This document shows positions 9,628 through 17,756 of a DNA stretch of 64,000 bases, piece after piece. The translations under genes and the position numbers were made by a program. Each line of letters starts with the position of its first letter. Positions within the stretch are counted from its first letter, which is position 1. The DNA is taken from contig NZ_SPQQ01000010.1 of NCBI RefSeq assembly GCF_004766045.1, positions 62,001 through 126,000 on the forward strand. The letters are read 5' to 3'. The stretch is from Desulfosporosinus fructosivorans (lineage in GTDB: Bacteria > Bacillota > Desulfitobacteriia > Desulfitobacteriales > Desulfitobacteriaceae). The notes under the pieces are model-generated. The model made no database searches and was not told the DNA's origin. It saw only the letters and a list, made by a program, of their open reading frames with translations.

Positions 9628-9644
9628 TAAGACCTATCTTCGAC

Positions 9645-10205
9645 TTACGAGTTGTCTTCCTCAAATTCAACAGCATACGTAATCGTCCCACCAGCGGGTA
9701 CCGCTTGACCGTTTAGGTTAATCGCTAACGCTTGAGTAGCGCCACGCAGGATAAGGGCTTTGTCGTTGCGAGTTGCAAAATCAAAGGTAACTGAACCACC
9801 AGCTCCAGCAAGACCTAAGTTAAGTTTTTTGGTTGCGATAACCACCCCTGCTCCTAACGCTGTAGCATTTGCTGAGTACTGGGCTAAGGCAGCAGTTGCG
9901 GCAGCATCGCTTGAATCGAACTTGCCTGGTACCGGGGCTGATGCTGTTCCAGCTGTATTAACTGCGGTACGCTTTACAATTGATACGTCCATGCTACCGG
10001 CTGTCGTTGCCTGACCGCTTACTGTTACGCTTTTAACACGAACCGTTTTGGTTGCTGATCCGCTGATGGTAAGAAGGTCTGTTGGAGTCGCTGCTGGTGT
10101 AATCGCGACTGCAGCATAGCCATAAGTCGATTGCAATCCCTCGACATTCGTTACTTTCAGATTGCCGCTTGCGTCATAATTACCCATGTTTAAATCTCTT
10201 GACAT
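9645..10205 (-). CDS. Putative virion structural protein, unknown family
   Basis: 186 aa, MSRDLNMGNYDASGNLKVTN..., with GGGAGG upstream. It is Ala/Thr/Gly/Val-rich and predicted all-beta with no cysteines, typical of capsid decoration or head fibre proteins. It lies between the MuF/small Cys protein genes and the scaffold gene. I recognise no family; a structural role is inferred from composition and position. Confidence 0.6.
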   Translation of the reverse strand: MSRDLNMGNYDASGNLKVTNVEGLQSTYGYAAVAITPAATPTDLLTISGSATKTVRVKSVTVSGQATTAGSMDVSIVKRTAVNTAGTASAPVPGKFDSSDAAATAALAQYSANATALGAGVVIATKKLNLGLAGAGGSVTFDFATRNDKALILRGATQALAINLNGQAVPAGGTITYAVEFEEDNS

Positions 10206-10311
10206 TTAATTACCTCCCTATGTTTTAGTTTATAAGCAAGAGTGGTTTACGTGGGTGATCTCGTTTGTGATAGTGGCAGAGAAATCACCGCCTTTCGGAT
10301 TTTGGCATAAG

Positions 10312-10333
10312 AAAAACACCTCGTTATGAGGTG
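10312..10333 (-). terminator. Rho-independent terminator in the head operon
   Basis: On the minus strand CACCTC-ATAAC-GAGGTG forms a 6-bp stem directly followed by TTTTTC. It lies 15 bases beyond the stop of the small Cys protein gene and separates it from the decoration-like gene, so it may reduce read-through into the capsid genes. Confidence 0.7.
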
Positions 10334-10347
10334 CTCAGTTGTTACGT

Positions 10348-10497
10348 TTAGATTGGGTATACCTTACTTACGCCTAGTTCTAGTAGTTTACCAACGTGAA
10401 CTTCGCAAGTATGGGTTTCCATGTCACTAGATTGACCTTCACTTAATATCCCGAATTCAGCCTTACTTGTACATCCGATTACGCAACATTCTGGCAC
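10348..10497 (-). CDS. Small Cys/His protein, probable zinc binding
   Basis: 49 aa from GTG 10497, chosen because GGAGGG sits 7 bases upstream and the start falls just after the MuF stop; a longer ATG form (from 10584) would overlap MuF by 73 bases. The protein starts PECCVIGCTSKAEFG and later has HTCEVHVGKLL. Two Cys pairs and two His suggest a zinc knuckle. Function is unknown. Confidence 0.55.
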   Translation of the reverse strand: MPECCVIGCTSKAEFGILSEGQSSDMETHTCEVHVGKLLELGVSKVYPI

Positions 10498-10511
10498 AAT
10501 TAATCCCTCCA

Positions 10512-11342
10512 CTACGCTATTCGCTCGAACTGTATCCTCGTCATCATCGTTATCGACCCGCCTCTGTACACCTTCACGGGCCACTTAATATAATCAAGAT
10601 TAACCACTGGCTCAGGGTAACAACGACAATTCGGCGCTTCACCTGCGTGATATTTACCAAGGGTTGATTTAACGCTGATTAAGGCTTCAGGTGCAGGTGG
10701 ATCGCTCCAGAATACTATCACACCATCCATATGACGATGACTTTTTCTGACCCTGCCATCCTCTGAAGTTCTCCAAGTGTATGCCGGAATATTAATGCTT
10801 TCAGACCTTGACCTCGTCAATGCTGTTGATGTCTTACTAACCTCACTCCTAGCAATTAACGCCGCCTTATTTCTTGTTATACTAGGGAACTTCGCCCGTA
10901 TGTCATCGGCTATATCCTCAGATCTTCGGCCATTGATCGCCTCATCGCTGATATAGTTTGTCACCTGTCGAGCGATGTCCAGTGGCATTGACTTAATGAT
11001 CTCAGCGTTACGATTAATCTGAAACGCGACTGATGAGCCGACAGGACCTTGTAGCTCTTTCCTGAGCGCATCGTAAATCACGCGACCGTTTGAGTTCTCA
11101 CGAGCCGCCATTCGCCATGTTGTGGCACTGGTCTTAAGGAGCGTAGTAACGAGTGATTCCGCAGTTTTCTCTGCATAATGATGAAATACCATGTTTTTGA
11201 GCCATGATCTGATTACGGTTGTGATCTCGAAGGGATCCGTTAGACCTTCGATGGATTCCAGCATACTCTCTCCAACCTTGGACAGTGAGCGCTGGAGTTG
11301 ATGCTCAATGCGTCGTTTGGGTTCCCATTGGTTGTTGTCCAT
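10512..11342 (-). CDS. Minor head protein, SPP1 gp7 / Mu F family
   Basis: 276 aa. The C-terminal half contains the MuF-domain signatures: 'ALIARSEVSKTSTALTRSR', 'YTWRTSEDGRVRKSHRHMDG' and the Cys/His end 'HAGEAPNCRCYPEPVV'. The protein enters the procapsid with the portal and may act on DNA ejection. The N-terminal part is helical. Its ATG overlaps the portal stop (TAATG), showing coupling. Length is typical for the short MuF form without a toxin domain. Confidence 0.85.
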   Translation of the reverse strand: MDNNQWEPKRRIEHQLQRSLSKVGESMLESIEGLTDPFEITTVIRSWLKNMVFHHYAEKTAESLVTTLLKTSATTWRMAARENSNGRVIYDALRKELQGPVGSSVAFQINRNAEIIKSMPLDIARQVTNYISDEAINGRRSEDIADDIRAKFPSITRNKAALIARSEVSKTSTALTRSRSESINIPAYTWRTSEDGRVRKSHRHMDGVIVFWSDPPAPEALISVKSTLGKYHAGEAPNCRCYPEPVVNLDYIKWPVKVYRGGSITMMTRIQFERIA

Positions 11343-12808
11343 TAGACATCACTTCCGCCAGTCTCGAAGTCACCAAAATTCCCACCGTCGGGAATCGGCA
11401 TATCCCCCATACCAAACGACTCATCAGCCTTCTCGATATCCTCATCAGTAATCGAAGTAAACATATTCGTCGTATACGACAGCTCGTGCAGCTCAGTCAT
11501 TGCCATTCTCTGATTAATGATGCCATCGTTATACGTCTTGGATATAGACTCAACCTTCTTGCCGACAATCTCAGCAACCTTGTCCTCTGTCGGCGTATCA
11601 ATTGGATTAAACTTCGTGCCCAGGTCATCTGGTATATAACCAAACTCAGACATAAACATAACGGGCAAGAGTTTATTTAAGTGAGGTTTCAACTTTGTTA
11701 TCTGCTGCTGGCCGACCATATCGCGATAGTTCTGCATATCTGACTCACCAGTTGCATTCATACCCGCCGGTGACCTACCGAATAACCTAGTCATGGGTAT
11801 GTCAGCTGATCCAGATACGTCTAACATCTGAGTTTCCGAGATATCCGAAAGACCAGCGAAGGTGTAGTTAAGAGCCGTTAACTTCTCATCCTTTCCAATG
11901 ATCATCATGCCGTTGTTTGACCTCATCTGATTCTGAGCAGATTTAACGTTGTAAAAATTCGCCTGTATCTCTGGATCAGTGGCCGCGAGCATTTGATCCA
12001 TACCGTCAACCTGATCAACGAGTAGATTGGCCTGAAACACCAAGGAAGCGATATTCCACGAGGTGGAGTCTCGCTTGACTAACTCCTCGTAAACATGCTC
12101 CATGATCGAAGCCCCCCAACCTATCTCCGTGACTTCCTCATAGAAAGGGAGCTTCTTCCCGGTAAACCTCAGTACTCTGGAGTGATGGACCTTTGAGATA
12201 AATCTTCCCGAGGAGTTGTCCTTGACCTCGTAGTACTTCGGCATTCCCATCTCTGGGTCTCTGTGATCTGTGATTAGCTCTAGCGATGGATAAATTCCGG
12301 ACCATCGATCAACGACCATTAACCCACAAAACGAGTTCGGAAGGATGTCATCGTACTCAAGTGGTTCATCGAGCTTATCCTCATGGCCGTCAATGATCAT
12401 AATAGCACCGGCACCACCATACAGGCGACCCCAATATAATCCCTCAAGGAGCTTCTCTTTAACGAGCGTGCGCTCCTCTAGCTTAACGATGCGGTCCGTC
12501 TCTTCCGGCTTAAGTTCAGCCGTGATCGACCAACCATTCTTCATCATATCCTCAGGAATAACGTTGACGATCTTGTTACAGATCCATGAATTACGATACA
12601 ACGAGTTCATGAGCATGTAGTTTCGCGTTAATCGTGTGAGGGGATACGTAGCTGCTGAAATAATATTCTCCGATGCGCTACCAAGTCGGGCGAGTGGATT
12701 ATTGAAAGCGTCGAAGACTGATCCGCGCTGTTTGGTTTGTGGTGGGGTGGATGTATGGGAGTCCTGCACAGCACGGTTTCCTCGGTTTTTTCTGCTTCGT
12801 TTACTCAA
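11342..12808 (-). CDS. Phage portal protein (DUF1073 family)
   Basis: 488 aa with a TTG start at 12808 and an AGGGGGTGA ribosome site. It shows 'YRNSWICNKIVNVIPEDMMKNGW' near residue 70, 'GRLYGGAGAIMIIDG' near 130, 'IGWGASIMEHVYEELVKRD' near 235 and 'PMTRLFGRSPAGMNATGESD' near 345, the order of conserved blocks in DUF1073 portals. It forms the dodecameric DNA gateway at one capsid vertex. It lies between the terminase and MuF genes, as expected. Confidence 0.9.
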   Translation of the reverse strand: MSKRSRKNRGNRAVQDSHTSTPPQTKQRGSVFDAFNNPLARLGSASENIISAATYPLTRLTRNYMLMNSLYRNSWICNKIVNVIPEDMMKNGWSITAELKPEETDRIVKLEERTLVKEKLLEGLYWGRLYGGAGAIMIIDGHEDKLDEPLEYDDILPNSFCGLMVVDRWSGIYPSLELITDHRDPEMGMPKYYEVKDNSSGRFISKVHHSRVLRFTGKKLPFYEEVTEIGWGASIMEHVYEELVKRDSTSWNIASLVFQANLLVDQVDGMDQMLAATDPEIQANFYNVKSAQNQMRSNNGMMIIGKDEKLTALNYTFAGLSDISETQMLDVSGSADIPMTRLFGRSPAGMNATGESDMQNYRDMVGQQQITKLKPHLNKLLPVMFMSEFGYIPDDLGTKFNPIDTPTEDKVAEIVGKKVESISKTYNDGIINQRMAMTELHELSYTTNMFTSITDEDIEKADESFGMGDMPIPDGGNFGDFETGGSDV

Positions 12809-12839
12809 TTCATCACCCCCTAAAATAACGGACTAGTTT

Positions 12840-14162
12840 TTATGCTTTAAAATACTTAACTATTGTCTTAGCCCAGTACCTCAACGCGTCAAGGCAGTGG
12901 TCATTTTCCTTAACCGGCTCCTCTACGCCTCTCTCGGCCGACTTTGCATTCCAAATGTAAGCCGGGAATTCTTTAAGTAAATTAGGGCATCTAGTCTTAT
13001 TTACAAGTAACTTCACAACGTGTAGTAATGTTGATACAAGGCGAATACCATTCAGAACTTCGTTGTCCGCGTTTATGAGTTCATCTGCCTCGCGAGCCTT
13101 AAGCGAGCGTTTTCTTAGCTCTGCCTTAAAGCTAGCTGCGCTTGGATCGATGATGATTCCTGAATATCTCCCGTCCCCGATAAACACCTTTAAGTCATCT
13201 GCATATTCTGCATCTGTTTTCTGCTTGTTGTGTTTTTTGGAGTCATAATAAAACTCATCGGCAACATAATACCGAGTTACTCGTTCAATGGTCTGCTCGA
13301 TGATCTCAAGACAAGCGAAGGGATTGATTGTACCATAGTCGATCGTATACCAACGTGTATAATACAAGCTTAAGTTTGGTCCACCGCTGCCATCTTCGCG
13401 CCACTCTATGCCATCTTCATACTGATTATCAATACAAAAACCTGAGTAGATAACGCCTTCTGCGTTTTTCCTCAGGCCTAGAATATCTCTTTGGTACCAG
13501 ACTGATTTCTTGTCATAACTTATTAACGCTTTTCTTATCTTCTCATCCGAGAGACTAAGGTTATCCGCTATGGTAAAGTGCTCATAATTTAGACCATAAT
13601 TTTTAATCTTAAGATTGTTATCTTGATGCACATTAAGTATTTCTGTGTAAAACCAATGCAATTCAGCCTTGGGATTAAGGTCAAACAGGATCTTACGCCT
13701 ACTACTCGATAGCGTGCGGTCAAATATTTCTTTCACGAAGGGTTGAGCGCACTCATTAACCTCCGAGATATAAACACTGCCAAGGGTTAAACCTTTAACA
13801 AATCTCTCGTCTCCATTTTTGCCGCCACCAGAGATAAGGATTACTTTCTCTCCCAAAGGGGTTTGTACTATAACTGCATCTTTGTCCTGGTATTTACCTT
13901 GTCTGCAGCGCCCCTTGAAGTAACTCAGGACACCAAAACCATCGCTGTCAATAATGTTAAGCTTAGCAGTCGCCACAGATACACCAGCGGCCAAATGGAG
14001 CTTGTCTGGATGATTATCTATAATCGTGCACCAAGCTATTATGTTAATTATGTTTTTGGATGCGCGCTTGCCGCCTTCAGCTACTGATAGCCAGTATTCA
14101 TCCCGCAGGCAGTTTCTTATATAATCTGATTGCTTCTGGTTGAATGGTGCGTATTCACTCAT
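12840..14162 (-). CDS. Terminase large subunit (PBSX/XtmB-like)
   Basis: 440 aa from ATG 14162; a TTG nine bases upstream is too near the AAAGGA site. The ATPase domain has a variant Walker A (AEGGKRASKN, near residue 27), a Walker-B-like VYISEVNE near residue 135 and a motif-III-like 'FDLNPKAELHWFY'. The nuclease domain has 'YTIDYGTINPFACLEI' and 'IIIDPSAASFKAELRKR', with Asp residues of the RNase H fold. It cuts and pumps DNA into procapsids together with the small subunit, whose stop it overlaps. Confidence 0.9.
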   Translation of the reverse strand: MSEYAPFNQKQSDYIRNCLRDEYWLSVAEGGKRASKNIINIIAWCTIIDNHPDKLHLAAGVSVATAKLNIIDSDGFGVLSYFKGRCRQGKYQDKDAVIVQTPLGEKVILISGGGKNGDERFVKGLTLGSVYISEVNECAQPFVKEIFDRTLSSSRRKILFDLNPKAELHWFYTEILNVHQDNNLKIKNYGLNYEHFTIADNLSLSDEKIRKALISYDKKSVWYQRDILGLRKNAEGVIYSGFCIDNQYEDGIEWREDGSGGPNLSLYYTRWYTIDYGTINPFACLEIIEQTIERVTRYYVADEFYYDSKKHNKQKTDAEYADDLKVFIGDGRYSGIIIDPSAASFKAELRKRSLKAREADELINADNEVLNGIRLVSTLLHVVKLLVNKTRCPNLLKEFPAYIWNAKSAERGVEEPVKENDHCLDALRYWAKTIVKYFKA

Positions 14163-14163
14163 C

Positions 14164-15126
14164 TTACTCAAGGTCCTTTATGCTGCGATTTGGTGCAGGA
14201 TTATTAAGTAACTGGGCGAGAGTTTGGATTTTTTGGACGCTTTCGTCGATACCGCCACCTGTGGCCTTAAGTTTTTCTGACTCGAACTTGGCCTGGTCGA
14301 GTTTGAGTTTTTCTTCCTCAATGCGGCGTTTGTGGTGATCCGGCAAGAGGTCTGTGTAGAGCTCGAGTTTCTCTAGGGCCTTCATTTTGTCGTGAAGTTT
14401 AACTGAGATGCCGGAGCGTCCCTCCTTAACTTCACTGATAAGAGCGCCATCAACATCCTCGTGATTTTTTAGATTAATATAGTTGACTGGCTCCTTTAGA
14501 TACTCTCCGTTATCACCCTTAACTTTCGACCCTTCTCGGTACACGAACTGCTCAGCTTGTCCAAACTCTACAAAATCAGTTACGTCCGCAAAGGCTATGT
14601 CTATATACCTTTGAAGGACATCTCCCTTCTCCAGCATTACTCCTCTAAGCTTATTCTGTTTAAGTCTTTGTATTTCTTTTTTAATTCTTGGATTTTCTAG
14701 GAGAGTGTAAACATCGGACAATGAATAACTTTTACTATATCCAGCTTTAAGAGCCGCCTTACTTGCGTTGAAGTACTTGACGTAGTAAATACAAAAAAAC
14801 CTTTGTATTTCGCTTAATCCAGAATCATCGCCCTTATTTATTCCCCTATTATTTACAATGACTTTAATCTTAGGTTCACGCTTCTTAACGTTGCCCTTGG
14901 GTGCAACGTTCTTCTTCTTCGTTGCACGTTGCATCGTGCGTTGCGTTGCATCATGCGTCGCGTTGCGCGTTGCATTTTCGCGTGATCCGGCATCACGAAG
15001 ACCTTGCCACTTTTCTCTATTTTTCCGACTCCGCATGGTGCTTTCACTTACTCCATGTTTGACGGCCAATTCCTTAAGTGATATTTCGGTGGATTCATAT
15101 TCTTTGCGTAGTTTGATCCAATCCAT
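14164..15126 (-). CDS. Terminase small subunit (XtmA-like)
   Basis: 320 aa. Residues 1-45 are a helix-turn-helix (ELAVKHGVSESTMRSRKNREKW). Residues 50-75 are a low-complexity Arg/Asn/Ala/Thr segment (ATRNATHDATQRTMQ) encoded by repeated GCGTTGC/GCATCATGC units. Residues 105-170 match the Terminase_2 domain (QRFFCIYYVKYFNASKAALKAGYSKSYS). The C-terminus is helical and charged. It binds the packaging site and recruits the large subunit. An ATG-TAG minigene (15135-15130) lies between the GGAGGTGG site and the ATG, an odd detail of the leader. Confidence 0.85.
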   Translation of the reverse strand: MDWIKLRKEYESTEISLKELAVKHGVSESTMRSRKNREKWQGLRDAGSRENATRNATHDATQRTMQRATKKKNVAPKGNVKKREPKIKVIVNNRGINKGDDSGLSEIQRFFCIYYVKYFNASKAALKAGYSKSYSLSDVYTLLENPRIKKEIQRLKQNKLRGVMLEKGDVLQRYIDIAFADVTDFVEFGQAEQFVYREGSKVKGDNGEYLKEPVNYINLKNHEDVDGALISEVKEGRSGISVKLHDKMKALEKLELYTDLLPDHHKRRIEEEKLKLDQAKFESEKLKATGGGIDESVQKIQTLAQLLNNPAPNRSIKDLE

Positions 15127-15654
15127 TGCTACATGTCACCACCTCCGTTCAGATAATTTCATTAAAACAAATGGAATATTTTAATTGGAAAGATATAATA
15201 TTTAAAGAGGGAATGACTAAAGGCAACTCTACATTGAGGAGTTGTCCGATATGACACGATTAAAATCTTTATTTAATCCTAAGACTCAACTTATCTTATT
15301 TATACTAGTTCGAGAGATTTCAAACAATTGCCATGTGCTAATCTACCTCATAGACCACCTGTTTGGGATATTCGTCTAACAAATTGTTTTATCAATAAGC
15401 CTTTAGTGATTGCCCTCCGAGAATAGAAAAAAACTATTCTCGGAGGGCAAATCAAACGGAAATAATAATTTTACTCTGAAACAGCTTCGAAATTAAGTCT
15501 AAGCTGTTTAATTTTGTCTTTTCGTCTCTTAAAATAGATTATCCTGAGATAGAAATCATTCCAAAGTCCACATAACCGAGCATTTCCTTAATCAAAAAGT
15601 ACGTTTTTGCCCCGAAAACACTGAAAACCTATGAAATGAATGAACAAGAAATAA
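15127..15654. other. 528-bp non-coding region upstream of the terminase genes
   Basis: AT-rich stretch without a credible gene on either strand. It holds a perfect 15-bp inverted repeat (15412-15448), an 8-bp hairpin AACAGCTT/AAGCTGTT (15480-15508) and a weaker hairpin CAACTC/GAGTTG near 15224-15243. Its place directly upstream of the small terminase gene makes it a candidate for the late promoter and packaging (cos/pac) site. I see no convincing -35/-10 pair. Confidence 0.5.
15412..15448. repeat. Perfect 15-bp inverted repeat with A7 loop
   Basis: GCCCTCCGAGAATAG, then seven A, then the exact reverse complement. There is no T-tract after either arm, so it is not a standard terminator; the homopolymer is in the loop. 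It lies in the intergenic region between the small Cys-rich gene and the terminase genes. Confidence 0.8.
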
Positions 15655-15858
15655 TTAATTTTGAAAAAAGGTTATCCCACGGTTCCCTCGCATCATCCGA
15701 TCAATCGCCTTAAACCCTGGACTCTCTTCATACTCTCTCAATATGTTTACATGATCCTTGCACTTGCTGCCTGTCAATTTACGACAATTGGCGCAGTTAA
15801 CCTTGCAGCCTCTCTCTACCGGATCAAAGTATTTGCACTTAGCCAACTGCGCCACCAT
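15655..15858 (-). CDS. Small Cys-rich protein, probable zinc binding
   Basis: 67 aa, MVAQLAKCKYFDPVERGCKV..., with five cysteines in residues 8-33 (C8, C18, C22, C25, C33; the motif CKVNCANC). The spacing suggests one zinc site. The C-terminal half is charged and unremarkable (REYEESPGFKAIDRMM). It lies between the late regulator and the terminase leader. No family is recognised. The ribosome site is weak (AAGGATG). Confidence 0.55.
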   Translation of the reverse strand: MVAQLAKCKYFDPVERGCKVNCANCRKLTGSKCKDHVNILREYEESPGFKAIDRMMRGNRGITFFQN

Positions 15859-15876
15859 CCTTTTTGGGGTAATAGT

Positions 15877-15904
15877 AAGAGCGCCACCTTTCGGAAGCGC
15901 TCTT
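15877..15904. terminator. Hairpin between late regulator and Cys-rich gene, possible terminator
   Basis: AAGAGCGC, a 12-base loop, then GCGCTCTT followed by TTG on the plus strand; the minus-strand copy is followed by ACTATT. The 8-bp GC-rich stem is strong and T-runs are short on both sides, so it may be a weak or bidirectional terminator after the regulator gene. Confidence 0.5.
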
Positions 15905-15953
15905 TTGATAATACTATTTTAGCACATTACAGTATGTCATTTAGTGTCACCTT

Positions 15954-16355
15954 TTACTGCAGCTGATGCAATGCTTCTGCGTGTATCCTGTGTATCTGTT
16001 TCCATGAATAATTCATGTCTACCGCAATCTGCTCCCAGGACAACAACTCAATGTATCTGGACCTAATCAGATATCCTTCTCTGGCCGGTAGTTCTTCGAT
16101 AGCTTTCTCAAGCTTTGCAAGCACAGCATACGACCGCTTGATCTGTTCAGTCATCTCGTCTCTAACTAATTCCATATCTGCTACGGTATTACCAACCTTA
16201 TCACTCGTATTGCCTTGGCCCATAATAGCGTCATGCTTATTCTTCAGCTGAGCAGTGATTTTGGTGGCCGCAGTCTCTAGTTCTATCAGTCTTTGTTCTG
16301 ATTTAGTGATATTTCGACGGATCCAGTAATACTCTTTAAGCTCTTGCTTTGTCAC
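15954..16355 (-). CDS. Sigma-like late transcription regulator (DUF1492/ArpU-type)
   Basis: 133 aa with GTG start at 16355 (AAGGTGAG upstream). Residues 1-85 are helical (YYWIRRNITKSEQRLIELE...). The C-terminal 40 residues (REGYLIRSRYIELLSWEQIAVDMNYSWKQIHRIHAEALHQLQ, given here as two blocks around residues 92-133) form a sigma region 4-like helix-turn-helix. Proteins of this type sit just before the terminase genes in Firmicutes phages and activate late transcription. Fits its place at the early-late border. Confidence 0.75.
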   Translation of the reverse strand: MTKQELKEYYWIRRNITKSEQRLIELETAATKITAQLKNKHDAIMGQGNTSDKVGNTVADMELVRDEMTEQIKRSYAVLAKLEKAIEELPAREGYLIRSRYIELLSWEQIAVDMNYSWKQIHRIHAEALHQLQ

Positions 16356-16373
16356 GTACTCACCTTATTCCTT

Positions 16374-16416
16374 TTATCCACATTTAGATCACAGGTTGCC
16401 CACAGCTTTATCCACA
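16374..16416. promoter_or_regulatory. Two perfect DnaA-box-like nonamers
   Basis: TTATCCACA occurs at 16374-16382 and 16408-16416 in the same orientation, with a related TTGCCCACA at 16396-16404 between them. TTATCCACA is the canonical high-affinity DnaA box. The second copy contains the stop codon of the zinc-ribbon microprotein gene. Binding by host DnaA is an inference. Confidence 0.45.
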
Positions 16417-16509
16417 GCTACTCCATCCGCAAACTAGGCAATGTACGCAGCCGCCTTGGTGGACGAGAGTATTTCCACAGCTGCAGGTTTCTGGTTCGTG
16501 CGATTTCAC
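16408..16509 (-). CDS. 33-aa zinc-ribbon microprotein
   Basis: GTG 16509 overlaps the stop of the ASCH gene (GTGA) and TAA is at 16408. After eight residues the protein reads CSCGNTLVHQGGCVHCLVCG and ends WSSCG: six cysteines in a CxC...CxxCxxC...C pattern. It resembles the C-terminal zinc ribbon of class II/III ribonucleotide reductases and Lar-like microproteins. The overlap, dense Cys pattern and filled gap support a real gene. Function is unknown. Confidence 0.6.
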   Translation of the reverse strand: MKSHEPETCSCGNTLVHQGGCVHCLVCGWSSCG

Positions 16510-16925
16510 GACTCATCCTCCCACTCCCACAAACTCAGCGCACCCTTAGCAGGTATCGGCTTATCTAATCGCTTAACGTCTTCCAGGATCCAAGCATAAC
16601 GACCGACTTCGTATACTCCGAACTCATATTCATGGCCCTTAGCCGATTTAACAAAGTCTATAAACTCAGGAGTCATCTTAATGCAATCGACTAAATTACA
16701 GGTGGCCACGATTGCACCAAGCGGTAGATTGTCCACATTTAGGCCAAATTTTGAGAGAACTGCTTTGAAGGGTTGTGTATTACATAAATCTCTAAGTAGT
16801 TTGGAGAATCCCTTACTCGCATGAATCGCTAACGGACCTCTGTATTTAGTCGCCCAACTTCGGGTTTCGATCATCTTGATTCCAACCAGTGAGGCCCATG
16901 GTTGGAGTAGTGAGATTGCTTTCAT
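16506..16925 (-). CDS. ASCH domain protein
   Basis: 139 aa. It opens with the ASCH signature 'MKAISLLQPWASLVGIKMIETRSW' region (K-x-I-E-T-R-x-W near residues 17-25), followed by 'YRGPLAIHAS' and 'LPLGAIVATCNLVDCI', and ends 'YAWILEDVKRL'. ASCH domains have a PUA-like fold that binds RNA or modified nucleotides; some are nucleosidases or RNases. A role in RNA or nucleotide processing is inferred only. Its start overlaps the upstream MazG-like gene (ATGA-type coupling). Confidence 0.8.
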   Translation of the reverse strand: MKAISLLQPWASLVGIKMIETRSWATKYRGPLAIHASKGFSKLLRDLCNTQPFKAVLSKFGLNVDNLPLGAIVATCNLVDCIKMTPEFIDFVKSAKGHEYEFGVYEVGRYAWILEDVKRLDKPIPAKGALSLWEWEDES

Positions 16926-17344
16926 TCGGGTACATCCTCCTTCGGCTTCCAGTTTCCATGGTCATAACATGTATCACACGGATCTTCTTCCAGTTTGGCA
17001 AGTTCCTCCTTCGTCATAGAATGGTATAAACACTGCTGGCACTTCGCTACAGCTTGTAATTCCTTTTGCTCATCTTCAATCTCTGAAACTGGCTTCCAAT
17101 CGTTCTCTATCGACAAAATGAACTTCATGGCCATAGCTGCAACTTGCACTGCTTCAGATCTCATATTTTTGACATCGGGTTGACGTTTCTTGACCTCATC
17201 CCAGAGTTCATCCAGCTCTTCGAGAATTATTGCATAGCCATGATGCGGAGAGGTAAATAACGAATGGGCTTCTATGGCTGCTTGAAGTTCTTTACTGACG
17301 TCAACCCCTATTTTGTAGAGAAGACCACTATAATCTATGTTCAC
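16922..17344 (-). CDS. MazG-like NTP pyrophosphohydrolase with C-terminal zinc motif
   Basis: 140 aa, GTG start at 17344 behind GGGGGG. Residues 36-75 match the all-alpha NTP-PPase core: 'GYAIILEELDELWDEVKK' with the EExxE metal motif (E42, E43, E46), then 'SEAVQVAAMAMKFI' for the second acidic helix. The C-terminal 45 residues carry CQQC and CDTC, likely a zinc site. Such phage enzymes hydrolyse dNTPs or alarmones. It lies in an early-middle operon with ASCH and an unknown gene. Confidence 0.65.
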   Translation of the reverse strand: MNIDYSGLLYKIGVDVSKELQAAIEAHSLFTSPHHGYAIILEELDELWDEVKKRQPDVKNMRSEAVQVAAMAMKFILSIENDWKPVSEIEDEQKELQAVAKCQQCLYHSMTKEELAKLEEDPCDTCYDHGNWKPKEDVPE

Positions 17345-17359
17345 GACTGTTCCCCCCTC

Positions 17360-17701
17360 TTACACATTCCCAATCTGCTTACTAGCCACCTGGATGCAAT
17401 GATAAAACCTCGCCTGATCTCTGACCTGAAAACTGATATCCACTTCGGGGATCAAGGTTTGACACATCCACTCGATGTAAGGTTTTTTATGATCGTACTT
17501 CTGTCCCATTTCAAGTAACATTTGTCTTACGATCACCGAGTTAACTTCTTCATCCCATGCTGGTAAGGAGTGAACAACAGCATGTCTGGCTAACTCAAGA
17601 ACGATGTCTAAGTATTTATCGGCGTATTGCTGCCGGATCTCTGGTGTAAGCGAGTCGGCTTTCTGTTTTCTGATTAGTAGGGCTATAATTTCTGGATTCA
17701 T
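17360..17701 (-). CDS. Hypothetical phage protein
   Basis: 113 aa from ATG 17701 (MNPEIIALLIRKQKADSLTP), because GGAGGTGA lies 5 bases upstream and an in-frame GTG is part of that site. It is predicted all-helical, with 'QYADKYLDIVLELARHAVVH' and 'WDEEVNSVIVRQMLLEMGQK'. No family is recognised. It is 15 bases upstream of the MazG-like gene and just downstream of the repeat cluster, so it probably starts a transcription unit. Confidence 0.6.
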   Translation of the reverse strand: MNPEIIALLIRKQKADSLTPEIRQQYADKYLDIVLELARHAVVHSLPAWDEEVNSVIVRQMLLEMGQKYDHKKPYIEWMCQTLIPEVDISFQVRDQARFYHCIQVASKQIGNV

Positions 17702-17756
17702 GGTGATCACCTCCGTTATGAGATCGATGTCTCATGGTATCGAAGTCTCTAAAACC

